Source: Woeseiaceae bacterium (GTDB lineage Bacteria; Pseudomonadota; Gammaproteobacteria; Steroidobacterales; Woeseiaceae). Taken from it: 64,000 nt of DNA. The DNA is taken from assembly GCA_021773075.1 (NCBI GenBank), contig JAJFKT010000033.1, positions 62,001 through 126,000 on the forward strand, given 5' to 3'. A program made the translations under genes and the position numbers. Below, one piece after another: positions 9,701-16,573 of the stretch (within the stretch, counting starts at the first letter, position 1; the number at the start of each line of letters is the position of its first letter). Below the pieces are notes generated by a model. The model was not told the origin of the DNA. It saw only the letters and a list, made by a program, of their open reading frames with translations, and searched no databases.

Positions 9701-10657
9701 CTATGTATCGAGTGGACTACGAACCGCGTGCCCACCTCGCTTTAATACATGTGTGTAAATCTGCGTTGTCTTGACATCTGAATGACCGAGCAATTCCTGT
9801 ACGGTTCGAATGTCACAGCCGCGTTCCAGAAGGTGAGTAGCGAATGTATGTCGAAACGTGTGACTGGTTGCTCGTTTGTTGATGCCACTTTCCTCGACTG
9901 CAGATTTCACTGCACGAGATAGGCCGGAAGAGTGCGCATGGTGCCGCCGCAAACCGTTGTTGTGGTGAGGATATGCGTACTTGCTCGCGGGGAACAGGTA
10001 CTGCCACTTCCAGTTCAGAGCCGCATTTTTGTATTTTCGATTAACAGCCTGTGGCAACGAGACACCGTTTCGATCTTTGGCGATATCTCGGCTCAAGACG
10101 CCTTTGACGTGAACCACCTGATGTTCAATATGTGAAACCAACGACTCCGGCAATACCGTATGCCGGTCCTTATTACCTTTTCCTCCGCGGACCGTGAGCT
10201 GCAAGTACTCGAAGTCGACATCCTGAAGTCGAAGCCTTAAGCACTCGATCAGTCGTAGTCCGCTACCGTAGAGCAAACTGGCCATGAGCCAATGGCGCCC
10301 ATCCAAACACGCCAGTACTCGCCCCACCTCTTGGCGCGTCATGACTATTGGCACGCGAACCGGGCGACGCGCACGAACAATGTCATCCATCCACGGTAAG
10401 TCGATGCCAAGTACTTTTTTGTACAGGAACAAAATGGCACTAAGTGCCTGATTTTGCGTGGACGCTGCGACATGCCTGTTTGTGGCAAGCTGACTGAGGT
10501 ATTGTTGAATATGCGTCGACCCCAGCTCACGTGGATGTTTGTTACCATGAAAACCGATAAACTGCTTGATCCACTTGAGGTATGTTTCCTCGGTCCGATA
10601 AGCATAATGCTCGGTTCGAAAAACCTCATTGATGACTTTGACGAGCTTCCTACCCAT
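9701..10657 (-). CDS. intI: Integron integrase IntI
   Basis: 318 residues from the ATG at 10657; an in-frame ATG lies further upstream at 10675. It is a tyrosine recombinase with all catalytic residues: first arginine in LLYGSGLRLIECLRLRL, HxxR in SHTFRHTFATHLLERG, then LGHSDVKTTQIYTHV with the second histidine and the nucleophile tyrosine. It has the extra IntI-specific segment (YLFPASKYAYPHHNNGLRRHH) found only in integron integrases. No frameshift or stop is visible, so it is probably functional. It is transcribed away from the cassettes, as in other integrons. Confidence 0.95.
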   Translation of the reverse strand: MGRKLVKVINEVFRTEHYAYRTEETYLKWIKQFIGFHGNKHPRELGSTHIQQYLSQLATNRHVAASTQNQALSAILFLYKKVLGIDLPWMDDIVRARRPVRVPIVMTRQEVGRVLACLDGRHWLMASLLYGSGLRLIECLRLRLQDVDFEYLQLTVRGGKGNKDRHTVLPESLVSHIEHQVVHVKGVLSRDIAKDRNGVSLPQAVNRKYKNAALNWKWQYLFPASKYAYPHHNNGLRRHHAHSSGLSRAVKSAVEESGINKRATSHTFRHTFATHLLERGCDIRTVQELLGHSDVKTTQIYTHVLKRGGHAVRSPLDT

Positions 10658-10798
10658 GCAATTTGAGCCCCGCATCCTTGCGCAACATAACAACCCTCAC
10701 ATTGAGGTTATCAGGGGCCTCCAAGGTCTCGTCAACGCCCTTATTTGCCTATTCGCAATAGTTACTATTGCAATTCGGCCAACCAATTAACGTTAGGT
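10658..10798 (+). other. attI region with insertion point
   Basis: The stretch between the integrase start and the first cassette. The core site GTTAGGT is at 10792-10798, with the crossover expected between G10792 and T10793. A perfect palindrome GCAATAG-TTA-CTATTGC lies at 10755-10771, and CCTCA-CAT-TGAGG lies near 10695-10707. The integrase promoter and any cassette promoter should lie here. I see no convincing -35/-10 pair and no CTGT-N8-ACAG LexA box. Confidence 0.7.
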
Positions 10799-10810
10799 GC
10801 CTCTCCGAAT

Positions 10811-11320
10811 ATGCGGCCGACTTTCTATCGAGTAGGCACTCCAACCGACGGTTGGTTTGCGGTAATGGGGCGACCGGTAGCTGGGGAGTATGCTGACGAA
10901 GAGTTCGCCGCACTGGCGAACGCAGGCATTTCCGAAGTTGTTTCCCTTCTCGAAGCAAGCGAGGCGTTTGAACTCGGACTAGATGCAGAAACTGAACTTT
11001 GTAGCAGCGCCGGGATGAGTTTCAGATCGTTGCCAATTCCAGATCGAGGTGTGCCAGCCTCAACTGCGGATTTTCGGAACCTAAGTCATTCAATTTATCA
11101 ACGGACCGCTGAAGGTGAGCATACTGCGATTCATTGCCGTGCCGGAATCGGGCGATCAGGCCTACTCGCTGCTGCCGTACTGCTTCATCACGGCCTCAAC
11201 GTAGAAGAATCGTTCAGTATGGTGTCGAGCGCACGTGGGCTTGAGGTTCCTGACACGCCCGAGCAGGTGCAATGGCTAGTTCACCATGAGCACACGATTC
11301 GTAATGGCTTAGGCACCTAA
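10811..11320 (+). CDS. Cassette 1: dual-specificity/tyrosine phosphatase-like protein
   Basis: 169 residues. The start at 10811 was chosen because it is the first ATG inside the cassette; the frame extends into attI only by chance. The phosphatase signature HCRAGIGRSG (HCx5R, residues about 109-118) is intact and is preceded by the general-acid region LPIPDRGVPAS. This fits a cysteine-based dual-specificity phosphatase, possibly acting on tyrosine-phosphorylated protein or another phosphomonoester. The TAA stop is supplied by the attC end (ACCTAAC, 11316-11322). As the first cassette it is the most likely to be expressed. Confidence 0.85.
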   Translation: MRPTFYRVGTPTDGWFAVMGRPVAGEYADEEFAALANAGISEVVSLLEASEAFELGLDAETELCSSAGMSFRSLPIPDRGVPASTADFRNLSHSIYQRTAEGEHTAIHCRAGIGRSGLLAAAVLLHHGLNVEESFSMVSSARGLEVPDTPEQVQWLVHHEHTIRNGLGT

Positions 11321-11415
11321 CAATGCGCTGCACTTGCATCTTGGCTTCCGTCACGAAGCTTGCATGCGCAACCTTCGCGCCATAAGCTGAGATCAAGTTA
11401 GCTTAGACGTTAGCA
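11316..11415 (+). repeat. attC site 1 (type B)
   Basis: Starts ACCTAAC and ends GTTAGCA. It has the ACAATGCGCTGCACTTGC left arm and the type B centre, CTTGCATCTTGGCTTCCGTC through CGCCATAAGCTGAGATC. Confidence 0.9.
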
Positions 11416-11423
11416 GTCACGCC

Positions 11424-12035
11424 ATGCAACAACGCTTCCCTACGATCATTATCCTAATCATCCTGCTGTCTTCTTGCGCATCGATCGAGTCGCAATACCA
11501 GAATGACGCTGATTTGTACCGCATATCCCACCTCATTCACTACGGCGAACTTATACACGAATATCACGAAAAGTCCGGACACTACCCTTTTCAGGGGCAA
11601 TCGGATAAACAACTTCAGGTCTCCTTCGCGACGGAGGAACAGAAAGAACACCTGTCACCTGACTCTGACAGTATCGAAAAGCGTTCATCTGAAGAATTCC
11701 GAACAGAGGTCTCGACGGTTCTTGGTCGGGAAATAGAGCTCAGATTTGAGCCGCAGCGTGTCCCAACTTCGATGCCGCTCTACTATCTATACGTCACAGA
11801 GGATGACGAATACTTTTTCATTGTGCATCTCTTTAAAAGATACTCGTTTGCAGCGAATAGGGGGCCAGGCTTTAATCAAGTGGAGATAACCAGCTCAAAC
11901 ATCGAACACCCTGGCTTTTGGAAGTTTGAAGAACTGCTCACTGACCAAGAATTCACCGAAGTCGCAAGTTCAATACCTGGGCGCAGCGGTTGGTTTGACG
12001 AGCTTCAGGAACGCCACAAGCTGAGATCAAGTTAG
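11424..12035 (+). CDS. Cassette 2: predicted lipoprotein, unknown function
   Basis: 203 residues. A lipoprotein signal peptide (TIIILIILLSSC, lipobox LSSC with Cys near residue 18) is followed by a charged extracytoplasmic domain with no recognised motif. It could contain a folded domain around RVPTSMPLYYLYVTEDDEYFFIVHLF. The last residues (HKLRSS) are encoded by what looks like the right half of a type B attC, so the original C-terminus and left attC arm have probably been deleted and the stop replaced. Not recognised as a known family. Confidence 0.75.
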   Translation: MQQRFPTIIILIILLSSCASIESQYQNDADLYRISHLIHYGELIHEYHEKSGHYPFQGQSDKQLQVSFATEEQKEHLSPDSDSIEKRSSEEFRTEVSTVLGREIELRFEPQRVPTSMPLYYLYVTEDDEYFFIVHLFKRYSFAANRGPGFNQVEITSSNIEHPGFWKFEELLTDQEFTEVASSIPGRSGWFDELQERHKLRSS

Positions 12036-12049
12036 CTTAGACGTTAGGT
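12012..12049 (+). repeat. Relic attC 2, right half only
   Basis: Matches the right end of type B sites (CGCCA.AAGCTGAGATCAAG, then TTAGCTTAGACGTTAGGT) but has no CCTAACAATGCGCTGCAC left arm. It overlaps the 3' end of cassette 2's gene. Without the left arm the site should not fold for excision, so cassettes 2 and 3 probably move only as one unit. Confidence 0.8.
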
Positions 12050-12055
12050 GACCTG

Positions 12056-12427
12056 TTGATCTCCGTAGTATCCCTTGTGAGCGCCGCCCTTCAATTGTTT
12101 TACGTTACGAATCTTTTCGTGGGCCTTTACTCCGTGATGCTCGTATTTCGCGATGACTCCCTCGTAAGCGGTGGTGACCCAAAGATGCTTGACGGTGCGA
12201 TTTCTCAATCTCTGATGACCATAGTCATCGGCGCTGTTGTTGGTTTGGTTGGCGCTGCTCTGGCTTGGTATATCTTACGTGACAAAAAGTCACGGCCAGA
12301 TTGGTTTGTATCTGCATCAAGAACTTTCGCATTCGCTTGGATGATGTTCATTCCGATCGGAACGACCGTCGGTTTTTTCATGCTTCGCTGGAGGAAACCT
12401 GCCGGTGAGACACAAGAGGTCACCTAA
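12056..12427 (+). CDS. Cassette 3: small membrane protein
   Basis: 123 residues from a TTG at 12056, only 7 bases after the relic core site GTTAGGT. Three hydrophobic segments are visible: SLVSAALQLFYVTNLFVGLYSVML, SLMTIVIGAVVGLVGAALAWYIL and TFAFAWMMFIPIGTTVGFFML. The tail is charged (RWRKPAGETQEVT). The TAA stop lies in the attC end ACCTAAC. No family recognised; start codon uncertain since TTG is the only candidate. Confidence 0.7.
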   Translation: MISVVSLVSAALQLFYVTNLFVGLYSVMLVFRDDSLVSGGDPKMLDGAISQSLMTIVIGAVVGLVGAALAWYILRDKKSRPDWFVSASRTFAFAWMMFIPIGTTVGFFMLRWRKPAGETQEVT

Positions 12428-12521
12428 CAATGCGCTGCACTTGCAAACCACTACCGTCATCATTCTTGCATCTGCAAGAATGCCGCCGTACGCTGGTTTC
12501 AAGTTAGCTTAGACGTTAGGA
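12422..12521 (+). repeat. attC site 3 (type A)
   Basis: ACCTAAC to GTTAGGA. The type A centre has the near-perfect hairpin CATTCTTGCA-TC-TGCAAGAATG at about 12460-12481. Confidence 0.9.
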
Positions 12522-12526
12522 CTCAC

Positions 12527-13255
12527 TTGACGGAATCAAGCGTACTGACCTCGCGGCAGTACCCGCGTCTTCTTAGGCGAGTTCGGGCGGTGTTGATTGA
12601 CTCCATTCTAATTACCACAATCATTTTGTCCTGGTGGCTAATGCTTCCTTTGATGGACGGCTGGTTGCGTCCCTTTGTATTTGCCTATCCAGTCCTCGCA
12701 ATCGTGCTTGTCGACCCGGTGATGGTATCAATACGCGGTGCGTCACCAGGGCATCATTTGATGGGCATAACTATTCAAGATGCGAAGACAGGGAAGAATA
12801 TCGGCTTGCTTCGAGCGGTGCTTCGAGGTGTACTTCGTGGCGCGTTCGGATGGCTGTCTTTGGTGTTGGTACTTGCTACTAAGAAGCATCAGGCCCTTCA
12901 CGACTTGATTTGTCACACAACGGTTCTTCTGCGACATCCTGAGAACCTGCCGTCTCATGAAAAATTCTCCGAGCGAAATACTGAACCTAGAGGCTATTCA
13001 TACCCGTCGAAAATACGGCGAATTCTGGTGATTCTGGCGTATCTAATTGCAATCCTCTTTCTTGTCAGTATCGCTAGCACTGTGGCTTTTTCCGAAGAGT
13101 GCCTTATGTACGACGATTGCAGTGTGGCTGATGGTATTCTATCTATCGCACTGAACGTAATCTTCGTGTTTGGTTTCGGTGGAGCGATTGTGTTCGGCTG
13201 GCGCGCGCGGCTTTTCGGTTGCCGGAGAAAAAAGACGTTTAGCCAATCGTACTGA
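12527..13255 (+). CDS. Cassette 4: RDD family membrane protein
   Basis: 242 residues from a TTG at 12527. RDD features: RRVRAVLIDSILITTII (first helix with R and D), GASPGHHLMGITIQDAKTGKNIG and KKHQALHDLICHTTVLL. Two further hydrophobic segments (ILVILAYLIAILFLVSIAS, GILSIALNVIFVFGFGGAIVFGW) form a C-terminal extension beyond the RDD domain. RDD proteins are membrane proteins, some linked to ion exchange; the function of this one is unknown. The stop is one base before the attC end. Confidence 0.83.
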   Translation: MTESSVLTSRQYPRLLRRVRAVLIDSILITTIILSWWLMLPLMDGWLRPFVFAYPVLAIVLVDPVMVSIRGASPGHHLMGITIQDAKTGKNIGLLRAVLRGVLRGAFGWLSLVLVLATKKHQALHDLICHTTVLLRHPENLPSHEKFSERNTEPRGYSYPSKIRRILVILAYLIAILFLVSIASTVAFSEECLMYDDCSVADGILSIALNVIFVFGFGGAIVFGWRARLFGCRRKKTFSQSY

Positions 13256-13256
13256 G

Positions 13257-13357
13257 TCCTAACAATGCGCTGCACTTGCATCTTGGCTTCCGTCACCATT
13301 CTTGCATTCGCAAGAATGCCGCCATAAGCTGAGATCAAGTTAGCTTAGACGTTAGGC
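13257..13357 (+). repeat. attC site 4 (type B)
   Basis: TCCTAAC to GTTAGGC, type B right half (GCCATAAGCTGAGATC) but with a type A-like central hairpin (CATTCTTGCATTCGCAAGAATG), so it appears mosaic. Confidence 0.9.
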
Positions 13358-13421
13358 GGCTCTCCGGCATCAGGTAGCACGCCAACGTTGAGTGCACGAA
13401 CCTGAAGGGGCCAATAGAGAG

Positions 13422-13664
13422 ATGAATATGTTTTCAAACTTGACTTCATCATTTGCACAAATATTAGTACTTGCGCACCTGGTTCTCGGAATTTTTGCCG
13501 GGCTCGCAGTTTATGCTGACGCGAAAAAGCGGGAGAGTCTTGTGCTTGGTCTCCACCCGATTTGGTGGGGAGCTAGTGCGGTTGTAGGGTCGCTTGTAGG
13601 CGTGACTGCCTATTGGTTTGTTCATTACTCTAGTTTCGCCACGGTAGTTGGCCGGACCGATTGA
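13422..13664 (+). CDS. Cassette 5: small membrane protein
   Basis: 80 residues from the ATG at 13422, preceded by AGAGAG. An alternative in-frame GTG lies at 13392, giving ten more residues. Two hydrophobic segments: ILVLAHLVLGIFAGLAVYA and LHPIWWGASAVVGSLVGVTAYWFV, separated by a short charged loop DAKKRES. The pattern of a small two-helix inner-membrane protein is all that can be said. Confidence 0.65.
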   Translation: MNMFSNLTSSFAQILVLAHLVLGIFAGLAVYADAKKRESLVLGLHPIWWGASAVVGSLVGVTAYWFVHYSSFATVVGRTD

Positions 13665-13687
13665 TCACCACGCATTGGCACATAGCC

Positions 13688-13786
13688 GCCTAACAATGCG
13701 CTGCACTTGCAAACCACTCCCGTCATCATTCTTGCATCCACAAGAATGCCGTCGTACGCTAGTTTCATTTAGCTCAAACGTTAGGC
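13688..13786 (+). repeat. attC site 5 (type A)
   Basis: GCCTAAC to GTTAGGC, with hairpin CATTCTTGCATCCACAAGAATG and a GTTTCATTTAGCTC right arm in place of GTTTCAAGTTAGCTT. Confidence 0.88.
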
Positions 13787-13962
13787 AGCAGTAGAAACTT
13801 GAGTGATTCGGAACGCCTGTTTGGAATTCGAAAGCGGTCATTCGAGCGTTACGATGCTGACTGGCTGCTACTGACATAAAGCGGCTGTTGTTGGGATAAT
13901 AAAAATTGCAATTCAATCATTGATACAAATCATATGGTAAGGGTGATAATTAAATATCAGCT

Positions 13963-13990
13963 TTGACAAAACATAAATATTTGATATACA
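13963..13990 (+). promoter_or_regulatory. Promoter inside cassette 6
   Basis: TTGACA at 13963-13968, a 16-bp spacer, TATACA at 13985-13990. It sits in an AT-rich leader (about 13900-14000) unlike the rest of the array and is followed by AGTGAGGA at about 14003-14010, then the TTG start at 14017. It is a consensus-like sigma-70 promoter carried within the cassette, so the gene does not depend on a promoter at attI. Confidence 0.75.
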
Positions 13991-14016
13991 AACTCTGGAA
14001 ATAGTGAGGAACCTAA

Positions 14017-14418
14017 TTGTCGATTGAGCCATTCTTAAAGTGCAGTCATATCCAGAATTCAATTATGTTCTATACAGACGTTCTTGATTTCGCGGTGAGA
14101 ACTCCGCCTAATCCTGATCCAACATCATATGACTCTAAACATGCGATGCTGGAAAGAGGTGGGGATGGAGTGCACCTTTCATCTCATTCAGGTGACAGCG
14201 TGTTTGGAACATTGATCTATATTCGAGTTTCGAATGTGGACGAATTGTATGAGCAGTTTCTTAACAATGGGATGAAGCCGTTCGAATGGGGTCGGTCAAC
14301 GAATCGTCGCACAGGCCCAGTCAATCAGTCATGGAATATGAGAGAGTTCGGAGTTGAAGATCCCGATGGAAATCGTATTACCTTTGGTCAACAGCTAAAC
14401 AAAGATGGTGAAACTTAG
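14017..14418 (+). CDS. Cassette 6: VOC-family (glyoxalase/bleomycin-resistance-like) protein
   Basis: 133 residues from TTG 14017 with an AGTGAGGA Shine-Dalgarno 6 bases upstream. A single vicinal-oxygen-chelate domain: IEPFLKCSHIQNSIMFYTDVL at the start, a middle block of about 50 residues (SKHAMLERGGDGVHLSSHSG) and the end motif MREFGVEDPDGNRITFGQ with the metal-site Glu region. Substrate unknown. Similar cassette-borne VOC proteins resemble bleomycin-resistance binders, but this cannot be assigned. Its AT-rich leader and own promoter set it apart from neighbouring cassettes and suggest separate origin. Confidence 0.88.
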   Translation: MSIEPFLKCSHIQNSIMFYTDVLDFAVRTPPNPDPTSYDSKHAMLERGGDGVHLSSHSGDSVFGTLIYIRVSNVDELYEQFLNNGMKPFEWGRSTNRRTGPVNQSWNMREFGVEDPDGNRITFGQQLNKDGET

Positions 14419-14486
14419 GTTCGGATTTTCCAAGAAGGCTACCCCGCAACAGCGTTAAATCAGTACTTTTTGATTGAACGTTAGAT
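14413..14486 (+). repeat. Possible short attC-like site between cassettes 6 and 6b
   Basis: ACTTAGG at 14413-14419 coincides with the TAG stop of the VOC gene and GTTAGAT lies at 14480-14486. If this is a site it is about 74 bp, of a different type from the rest, and its left core is degenerate. A second core-like GTTAAAT is at 14454. Weak evidence; a chance match is possible. Confidence 0.35.
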
Positions 14487-14556
14487 GTCTGCTAACGGCC
14501 GAATGCGGATGGTATTGACGAATGCCGCCGTCCACATTGCGCGCAGTGCAGCCTAA
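14485..14556 (+). CDS. Possible mini-cassette ORF, 23 codons
   Basis: ATG at 14485 opens a 23-residue frame (MSANGRMRMVLTNAAVHIAR and three more) that ends at TAA 14554-14556, inside the left core (GCCTAAC) of the next attC, as many other cassette genes here do. It starts at the core-like GTTAGAT. No Shine-Dalgarno is evident. It could be a very small cassette gene or a chance frame. Confidence 0.25.
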   Translation: MSANGRMRMVLTNAAVHIARSAA

Positions 14557-14651
14557 CAATGCGCTGCACTTGCCGCTCCGAGCTCGGTCGCGAACTTGCT
14601 GACGCAAGTTTCCCGACCTATGCTAGGCGCAAGTTAGATTAAACGTTAGGC
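14551..14651 (+). repeat. attC site 6 (type C)
   Basis: GCCTAAC to GTTAGGC. It shares the AATGCGCTGCACTTGC left arm but has its own centre (GCTCCGAGCTCGG, AACTTGCTGACGCAAGTT hairpin) and right arm GGCGCAAGTTAGATTAAAC. Confidence 0.88.
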
Positions 14652-14669
14652 AGCACGGGAGCATTAGAG

Positions 14670-14948
14670 GTGTCCAAAGCTGAGTGGCTTGGTTTAGGCG
14701 GCGCTCTAATAATGGTCGGCCCGTTCGCGTGGTACACGACCAAGGATTTACTTGCGGAATTTGATAAAGCACGCAAAGCTCGACGAAGTGATGAGCCGCA
14801 GGTACAACGTCAACCACCGCTGGGATTTTTCGCTGAGAGGATTGAGGTTCTCGGGCAATCGATTAAGGTCTTCTACCACCTCATTTTGCCGTTTGTATTG
14901 TTCTTCACATTCTGGAATGTATTTACGATATGGGCTAACAGCCCATAG
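14670..14948 (+). CDS. Cassette 7: small membrane protein
   Basis: 92 residues from a GTG at 14670. Two hydrophobic segments (WLGLGGALIMVGPFAWYTT and VFYHLILPFVLFFTFWNVFTIWA) flank a charged middle (KDLLAEFDKARKARRSDEPQVQRQP). No family recognised. GGAGCATTAGAG precedes the start; the spacing for GGAG is long. Confidence 0.62.
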   Translation: MSKAEWLGLGGALIMVGPFAWYTTKDLLAEFDKARKARRSDEPQVQRQPPLGFFAERIEVLGQSIKVFYHLILPFVLFFTFWNVFTIWANSP

Positions 14949-14960
14949 TCCACAAGTGCC

Positions 14961-15060
14961 GCCTAACAATGCGCTGCATTTGCAAACCACTCCCGTCATC
15001 ATTCTTGCAAACGCAAGAATGCCGCCGTACGCTAGTTTCAAGTTAGCTTAGACGTTAGGC
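14961..15060 (+). repeat. attC site 7 (type A)
   Basis: GCCTAAC to GTTAGGC, left arm AATGCGCTGCATTTGC, hairpin CATTCTTGCAAACGCAAGAATG. Confidence 0.9.
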
Positions 15061-15154
15061 AGCAGCAGAGTCTCTGTCGATCCGGAGTGACCGCTTTTGG
15101 TGATCTACCGTACACGGTTCGCAAAATTCTGAGAGATTAAGATATGAATGGATT

Positions 15155-15388
15155 ATGGCACCTGAAACGTTAAGATACATTGTTGTCGGTCTTTCGACTG
15201 TGGTTGTTCTATGTTCGATAGTCTTGGTGGTAAAGGGTATTTCTAAGGATGGATTCAGTCTGAAGGGCGGACGGCCGTTGTTTAGGGCGCGGTCTGCCGA
15301 CGAACAGGCCCGAGATTTCAAGGCCGACTTTGTTGTTGGTGCCGTTTTAGTGATCATTTTGGTAGTCGTGACGCAGTGCTCAAGTTAA
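15155..15388 (+). CDS. Cassette 8: small membrane protein
   Basis: 77 residues from ATG 15155 (the 95 bases between attC and the start hold no other gene). One N-terminal hydrophobic segment (YIVVGLSTVVVLCSIVLVV) and one near the C-terminus (FVVGAVLVIILVVVTQC), with a basic loop KGISKDGFSLKGGRP between. Function unknown. Downstream only a decayed attC remains. Confidence 0.6.
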   Translation: MAPETLRYIVVGLSTVVVLCSIVLVVKGISKDGFSLKGGRPLFRARSADEQARDFKADFVVGAVLVIILVVVTQCSS

Positions 15389-15399
15389 CGAGGACCACT

Positions 15400-15432
15400 G
15401 TACGCTAGTTTCAAGTTAGTCTGAACGCCCGG
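15400..15432 (+). repeat. Relic attC 8, right half with mutated core
   Basis: TACGCTAGTTTCAAGTTAG is the type A right arm, but the core reads ACGCCCGGT where others read ACGTTAGGC, and the left half is missing. The junction between cassettes 8 and 9 is therefore probably no longer recombinogenic. Confidence 0.75.
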
Positions 15433-15497
15433 TTGCAGCAGAGACACCGGCGGGTCGGATGGAATGCGCCCGACTCGATTTTGGACGGAGAAATACT

Positions 15498-15734
15498 ATG
15501 AGATTGCTTGCTTTGTCCTGCGCCGGCGCGATTGTCTTCTTCGGTTTCAGCATCCCTTTCCTGTTGCCTGGTGGTAAAGGCCTTGCGGTCGGCGTCGGTA
15601 CGGCTGTTGTTGGACTAGGGGCATTCTGGTTTGCGGAATTGAAGACGAAGAATTCGCTTCGCGACGATACGACCTGGAATCGGACGATGAAGGGCGATGG
15701 CGAGAATCTAATAGACCGAGACGGCATTGACTGA
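15498..15734 (+). CDS. Cassette 9: small membrane protein
   Basis: 78 residues from ATG 15498, chosen over 15459 because GGACGGAG lies 6-8 bases before it and because it begins a signal-like helix (MRLLALSCAGAIVFFGFSIP). A second hydrophobic segment is GLAVGVGTAVVGLGAFWFAEL. The C-terminus is acidic and polar (MKGDGENLIDRDGID). No family recognised. Confidence 0.6.
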   Translation: MRLLALSCAGAIVFFGFSIPFLLPGGKGLAVGVGTAVVGLGAFWFAELKTKNSLRDDTTWNRTMKGDGENLIDRDGID

Positions 15735-15799
15735 CTGCTATATCGACTAAATGGAGAGCTTTTTGAAAATGGGGTAACTATGCTCTACCGCACGGTGCA

Positions 15800-15899
15800 G
15801 CCTAACAATGCGCTGCACTTGCAAAGCACTCCCGTCATCATTCTTGCATCGGCAAGAATGCCGCCGTACGCTAGTTTCAAGTTAGCTTAGACGTTAGTA
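15800..15899 (+). repeat. attC site 9 (type A)
   Basis: GCCTAAC to GTTAGTA, hairpin CATTCTTGCATCGGCAAGAATG. The last two core bases differ from the usual GGC. Confidence 0.88.
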
Positions 15900-15913
15900 G
15901 GCTCTCAACAAAT

Positions 15914-16402
15914 ATGCGAAACGTAGTTCTTGTCAATCTGATTTTGTTCCTCGCTTCTCCTGCCATTGCAGCGGCTTCGGATGACGCCGTAAGCAATGCG
16001 CAACTGAAGGCAGCGAAGGAGTTTCCGGACTTTGGGTGGGTCGATGGTACGAGCCTTGTCACGGACGTTAATGATGATGGTGTGCCGGACGTCATATTGG
16101 TTGGAATGTCGGGAGACTCATTTCGAGTCGCCTTGGTTGTCACTACGGACGACGGTCCGCTCCTTTCTTCGATGTTGTTCCTTCAATCGGCTTCTGCTCA
16201 AGCCGGAACATGTGGCAAGCCGACTGGCTGGATAGAGCGGGCCAGAAACGAAGCACCCCTAAATGCGCTCGGCGTTTACCCAGAGGGATATCAACATTGC
16301 GAGTTCTGTTCTGAGTATGTGTTAATAGATGATGGAAACTGTGATCCGGTACAAGTATTTTGGAATACTGAGTCGGAGGAAATAGGCTGGTGGCGAGCCT
16401 AG
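15914..16402 (+). CDS. Cassette 10: exported protein with a VCBS/FG-GAP-like segment
   Basis: 162 residues. A signal peptide (VVLVNLILFLASPAIAAA) is followed by an exported domain. LVTDVNDDGVPDVILVGM (residues about 49-66) resembles the calcium-binding DxNxDGxxD loop of VCBS/FG-GAP repeats. Several cysteines occur in the C-terminal half (GTCGKPTGW, HCEFCSEYV, GNCDPVQVF), so disulfides are likely. Function unknown. Confidence 0.68.
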   Translation: MRNVVLVNLILFLASPAIAAASDDAVSNAQLKAAKEFPDFGWVDGTSLVTDVNDDGVPDVILVGMSGDSFRVALVVTTDDGPLLSSMLFLQSASAQAGTCGKPTGWIERARNEAPLNALGVYPEGYQHCEFCSEYVLIDDGNCDPVQVFWNTESEEIGWWRA

Positions 16403-16407
16403 GAGCC

Positions 16408-16507
16408 AACTAACAATGCGCTGCACTTGCAAACCGCTGCCGTCACGCTTCTTGCATCCGCAAGAACCGCGCCGTACGCTAGTTTCAAGTCAGCTTAAAC
16501 GTTAAAC
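16408..16507 (+). repeat. attC site 10 (type A, variant hairpin)
   Basis: AACTAAC to GTTAAAC. The hairpin differs (GCTTCTTGCATCCGCAAGAACC) and the right core is AAACGTTAAAC. Confidence 0.88.
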
Positions 16508-16561
16508 GTCAATTCACCAATATTGCGTAATTTCGCGGCCACATTCTGTCTAGAGGCACGG

Positions 16562-16567
16562 TATAAT
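16562..16567 (+). promoter_or_regulatory. Consensus -10 (TATAAT) of cassette 11 toxin-antitoxin module
   Basis: TATAAT at 16562-16567 ends 7 bases before the antitoxin ATG. No clear -35 is seen. If used, transcription would begin at or next to the ATG, giving a leaderless message. Confidence 0.5.
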
Positions 16568-16573
16568 TCAGAC

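Noticed and set aside
9701-10693. Class 1 integron with attI1, qac and sul genes
   Set aside because: Integrase is chromosomal in type, attC sites are array-specific, and no resistance or conserved-segment genes are present.
10658-10792. SOS (LexA) control of the integrase
   Set aside because: No CTGT-N8-ACAG motif found in the upstream region.
10745-11320. Longer frame for cassette 1 beginning in attI
   Set aside because: It starts upstream of the recombination point; the ATG at 10811 lies inside the cassette and gives the phosphatase length.
14748-15041. Minus-strand frames with residues such as RMMTGVVCKCSALL
   Set aside because: They are translations of attC sequence and recur at every site; not genes.
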